Assembly: GCA_020852965.1 (NCBI GenBank)
Contig: JADYZV010000192.1
Span: forward strand, 1-50,183
From: Pirellulaceae bacterium
Lineage (GTDB): Bacteria; Planctomycetota; Planctomycetia; Pirellulales; Pirellulaceae
Length of the DNA stretch: 50,183 bases
Reading direction: 5' to 3'
In this document: positions 49,001-50,183 of the stretch, in pieces
How the letters are laid out: each line of letters starts with the position of its first letter
How positions within the stretch are numbered: the stretch's first letter is position 1
Notes under the pieces: generated by a model
The model's input: only the letters and a program-made list of their open reading frames with translations
Databases searched by the model: none
Told to the model about the DNA's origin: nothing
Made by a program: the position numbers and the translations under genes

Positions 49001-50183
49001 GTATTGATAGTGATTGGACCGCTATCGATCGCAGTCGCAATAGTGCCATTCACTAATTGCCCCAATAATATCGTCGCACGAGAGTAAACAGGCTTTCCAG
49101 CGAGGTTGAGTTCGCTCCCCTCGGAAACGATAAGACTGTCGACATAAAGTCCTTCAACTCGACCATCTTGATGGTTTTTTACTTCGTCAATCAGTTCCAC
49201 TCGCGCTCCGCCTGCGATCTCTATTTGACGAAACCGATTCCGACCATTGAAGCCACCAGCACTGTCACCCATGTCGGAAGCTGCAACTTCGAAACGTTGG
49301 GCTGAATTGGCCTCACCGTTGAATTTGAGAATTCCGTCAATGCGCTGTCCACGAGTTGAGTCGTTCAACCAATTTCCCGAAATTGCAAGTGATGAGCTAG
49401 TCGCTGTTTCGATAAAGGAGTTCGCGTAGAACTGAAGACTGGAATCGATAGTAATCTTGGAGTCGTCGCCGAGGGAAACCGCACCATAAACCGCAACCAA
49501 AGGATCTACTAGCAATTGAGACTGGCCAAGTAATCGGAGCTCTTGATGAGGACCGACGTCTGTTCCTGGAAGCGAACCGAGGATATCCACATTGCCATCG
49601 TTTCCTTGTGACACAACGGTATTTTCAAGGATGACCAGATTGGCGTTGGTTGGATTGCTCACCGTAGCGTCCTGGGCGAAAAGATAGACTCCCGAGAGAT
49701 ACGCAAGCTTACCAAACTGGATCCAACCACCTGAATCTGCCACAACTTCAGAGTATTGTCTTGTATTCTCTTCAGGTCCATCGCCGCGCGTCCCGGAACT
49801 GTGATCTTTGAGTACTTCCAGTGAGCTAAGATTGATCTGACTATTCGCGCCACGTGCAAGAATTTCTACGGAACGCCCTCGTGCATCACCGGTAGCTGGA
49901 TCGATTATCTCCAAAACACTGGTAAGTTCGACCCGTCCTCCACCAAGTGCCTGGATGCGCAGATCCTGCCCACGCTCGGTCCCGTTCTGGATAGAAGTCA
50001 GTTTCGGCAAGCTCAATACACTGCCAACTCCGCTTGTCTGCCAAAGCATGTCGCCATCCGTGTTGACCACTTCCGTGATCTGCGGCAAGTCAACTTGAAC
50101 GCCACCCGATACATAGAGGTCACGCCCATTGATATTGGTCAGTGTCGAGAGGTCGACAGCGTTTCCATTGGTTTTAAACCAAC
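43003..50183 (-). CDS. giant RHS-repeat protein with dockerin C-terminus (5' end beyond window)
   Basis: At least 2393 residues; the frame is open to the right edge, so the start and any signal peptide are missing. Order from the visible N-terminus: a beta-solenoid with LSLPKLTSIQNG-type units (nt ~50180-49050); two bacterial pre-peptidase-like domains (~48990 and ~48620); an IPT/TIG-like domain (SGSGFSRGTRVVL, ~48000); a DUF6531-like start of the RHS shell (NIQFQRSYRPSL, GYGWSWDSVWEQRL, ~47100); many YD repeats (~46900-44900); the RHS core end (RFTQRDPIGLAGGDANLFRY then DPSGL, ~44780-44690); a hydrophobic stretch of ~30 residues (~44590-44680); a DPNEKTGPAGYGEQNF domain (~44300); an FN3-like domain (~43650); and two dockerin-type calcium loops (LDVNADQLVTPIDALIIINA and YDTNADDLLSPMDVLLIINW, 43214-43395). 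No toxin domain is recognised after the core. It is probably secreted or surface-held. Confidence 0.93.
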   Translation of the reverse strand, partial: WFKTNGNAVDLSTLTNINGRDLYVSGGVQVDLPQITEVVNTDGDMLWQTSGVGSVLSLPKLTSIQNGTERGQDLRIQALGGGRVELTSVLEIIDPATGDARGRSVEILARGANSQINLSSLEVLKDHSSGTRGDGPEENTRQYSEVVADSGGWIQFGKLAYLSGVYLFAQDATVSNPTNANLVILENTVVSQGNDGNVDILGSLPGTDVGPHQELRLLGQSQLLVDPLVAVYGAVSLGDDSKITIDSSLQFYANSFIETATSSSLAISGNWLNDSTRGQRIDGILKFNGEANSAQRFEVAASDMGDSAGGFNGRNRFRQIEIAGGARVELIDEVKNHQDGRVEGLYVDSLIVSEGSELNLAGKPVYSRATILLGQLVNGTIATAIDSGPITINTPTSGEVSIVGEEDEWSFYAGKGREYTVVANPYSLVQPAAEAPYVNSVSITILNDQDEIVATAHSVQNRQAVKLELSGIEEGNYRIRLRAGPGQELNTGRYMLSVWDSTTDNKRVEFGNKLHGTLETPYSIDQWTFVGSQGDQVRLDLLDRDSPHVKVDLLGPNGWVGFESLTSESDLINLPANGSYTLRTSRSAGLSSTDYVMRLARISRDRVELGQTIKKPIFQTGQAQLFEIHVGDALPLQLNLADSSELNRHSIYVRFGQSPTRVDFDYRTTLPSAQQQLIVPRAYPGTWYVLVYSDRVEASGELMIRADTAPVVLSGSSPARMGNGVDGRLTISGSGFSRGTRVVLASEHQSFTPLQVAIDSFTQITATIAAESIPPGVYSIRVIRPDGTADELPDALKVTEGAFALLETRIIAPAALRFRGVGQIIVEYSNTGDVAMPAPLLDFRGDQNGTEGALLTLDASLVTRGFWTSAVPEGFSHSVQFLASGDVPGILQAGETRQVTIHYAGWKTPWQTGVPFTWTVNPVYADNAVTIDWPSIKDSLRPASIGIEGWEPIFQNFSQSVGETWGDYVRMLGENANYLHRLGRQVHDVGELTGFEVQQAIGISPVTTLASATDVNVLSPGLNIQFQRSYRPSLASRNEIGPLGYGWSWDSVWEQRLDRRSDGTLIISRADGLQRVFQPDSRTSRKFLAAPGDQGIVSQLSGGRFSITESDGTRIQFNASGQVESVTDLNGNSITAERDHGLIVRLSHSSGAFLDFDYYSSGRIASLIDSAGQETHFTYDASHEHLISVRRSDGSVTEYAYETGADVLTRHALTKIEVAGGPSVEFAYDAQGRIASVKQGADQAIAFAYDAFGTVALTMPASQTAPGGTFEFQFDSGARLARTEDQLGNALVYHYDAIGHLSEVVDAEGRATQYAYDHSGNLTDITDALGATLNFAYAGPLDRMTEFTDSLGRTTSYGYTPEGNLAAIVYADGSKQSWTYDAFGNTVASTNARGQTIQYAYNAAGQITQKLFPDGTSFNYGYDSSGNLIRAEGAGGIASYDYDSDSQRLVKISDPQGHTLSFTYDLAGRRASSTDQTGYRLGYSYDAAGRLQQIADSNGSTQVRYDYDESGFLSRKTLGNGVYTSFRYDANGQLLSLENTAPDHSLLSRFDYTYDSQGMRTSMRTLEGLWSYEYDDLGQLTKWVNPQGRITTIVYDAAGNRVSVDQDGETTRYATNELNQYTDVAGVKYYYDADGNLARTVDHGQIKLYAYDAENRLISVSSDTSDWSNLWDALGNRVGVTEDGETTHFVIDPVGFGNVVGEYSSNGQMLARNVHGYGLISNGLANPNYYSFDALGSTSNLTDHSGASIAQYSYTPFGQLLGEGTETNGASLFVGEFGIVGSGDLNFMRARHYDASLGRFTQRDPIGLAGGDANLFRYVGNSPTNAIDPSGLHRWYTYVAAAIPIAALVVEAPVLILGAAAGAVIILGQGYDDFGARPFMQGAVQNLFPLVGPAAGPLYDAYQNYESPPPVDPRQQALWEDLVQAVLEDLEAANKEKCKEDPGRYGCSSGNSRSVLSQDPNEKTGPAGYGEQNFVAAGETLPYKIEFENDKEATAPAQRVDIIDQLSPLFDWDTFQLTSVAFGDTLISIKGGPQHYSSSVNVDIEGFQFQLDIEIGLESDTGQVYASFVSVDGQTGLPPSALAGFLPPEDGTGRGQGYFTYTIAPIAGLPSGTEITNIALITFDHFETIATDQIDPHDPSQGTDPRRRAPVTLDAAAPESHVESLPATVPTTFTVSWSGSDDTGGAGVAAYDIFVSENDAPFTIWIRNTAETSADFTGEPGQQYAFYSLAIDGVGHREVKDQVAEVQTTVSADSAWHNASLPLDVNADQLVTPIDALIIINALNQLGSGALSQINLTQHFYYDTNADDLLSPMDVLLIINWLNKQSPAEGESAGANAVESVSRNNYRPTGMPTFAPKQANTFAAPIEDLNNKNRFSDWDAFFDELGASADSF

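Overview
The window most likely comes from a planctomycete of the Pirellulaceae type. This is inferred from gene content, not from a marker search. Supporting signs are a secreted type I sulfatase and a BNR-repeat protein, genes for tetrahydromethanopterin-type cofactor synthesis (beta-RFAP synthase and a DUF447 protein), a DUF6798-like membrane protein, a dockerin-tailed giant RHS protein, a tiny secreted protein made of Cys-Cys and Pro repeats, and many short palindromic repeats between genes. There is no rRNA, CRISPR array, prophage or complete transposase gene. Two tRNA genes are present (Ser-CGA and Glu-UUC).

Layout. 1-11.3 kb: a mixed set of catabolic and housekeeping genes (BNR protein cut by the left edge, SEC-C protein, sulfatase, medium-chain reductase, secreted beta-helix protein, AlkD-like glycosylase, HD phosphohydrolase, aldo/keto reductase, GNAT, small conserved protein). 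11.3-14.9 kb: tRNA-Ser, then rpsO and pnp in the classical order but separated by 547 bp without a gene. 15.3-18.3 kb: Cys/Pro-rich secreted protein, fluoride channel crcB and a lone acetolactate synthase large subunit. 18.3-21.7 kb: a tight three-gene minus-strand operon of two BioF2/CelD-like acyltransferases and a JmjC-type cupin, which is the best candidate for an undescribed pathway. 21.7-24.4 kb: a repeat-rich stretch around rimI and a Nudix hydrolase. 24.4-30.0 kb: a flagellar distal rod and ring cluster, flgF-flgG-flgA-flgH-flgI-flgJ (FlgJ without a muramidase domain). 30.1-33.9 kb: an overlapping run of alpha/beta hydrolase, DUF447 protein, beta-RFAP synthase and HtrA-like protease. 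34-39.5 kb: a PAS-GGDEF-EAL protein, a secreted hypothetical protein, a DUF6798-like membrane protein, csrA and tRNA-Glu. 39.5-50.2 kb: a probably truncated Sel1 protein, a secreted HEAT-like protein and a giant RHS protein that runs off the right edge.

Repeats. At least three dispersed families recur. Family A is a palindrome, CCGACGCGGAGCGTCGG plus GCCACATT, with about 12 copies including a 4 x 43 bp tandem array. Family B has the core GTGGACGAGGTTACGAGTCC, sometimes as facing inverted pairs. Family C is based on GTAGCTACCGTCGCCAGACGG. There is also a perfect 26-bp inverted repeat of the kind seen with REP-associated tyrosine transposases. One family A copy lies between near-identical direct repeats at the 3' end of a gene and appears to have shortened it; another has become part of the coding end of a hydrolase gene.

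Links between genes. The flagellar genes, the c-di-GMP enzyme and CsrA fit a motile/sessile lifestyle switch. The sulfatase, BNR and beta-helix proteins fit polysaccharide use. The beta-RFAP synthase and DUF447 genes fit planctomycete C1 metabolism. All calls were made by reading the sequence; no database search was possible.
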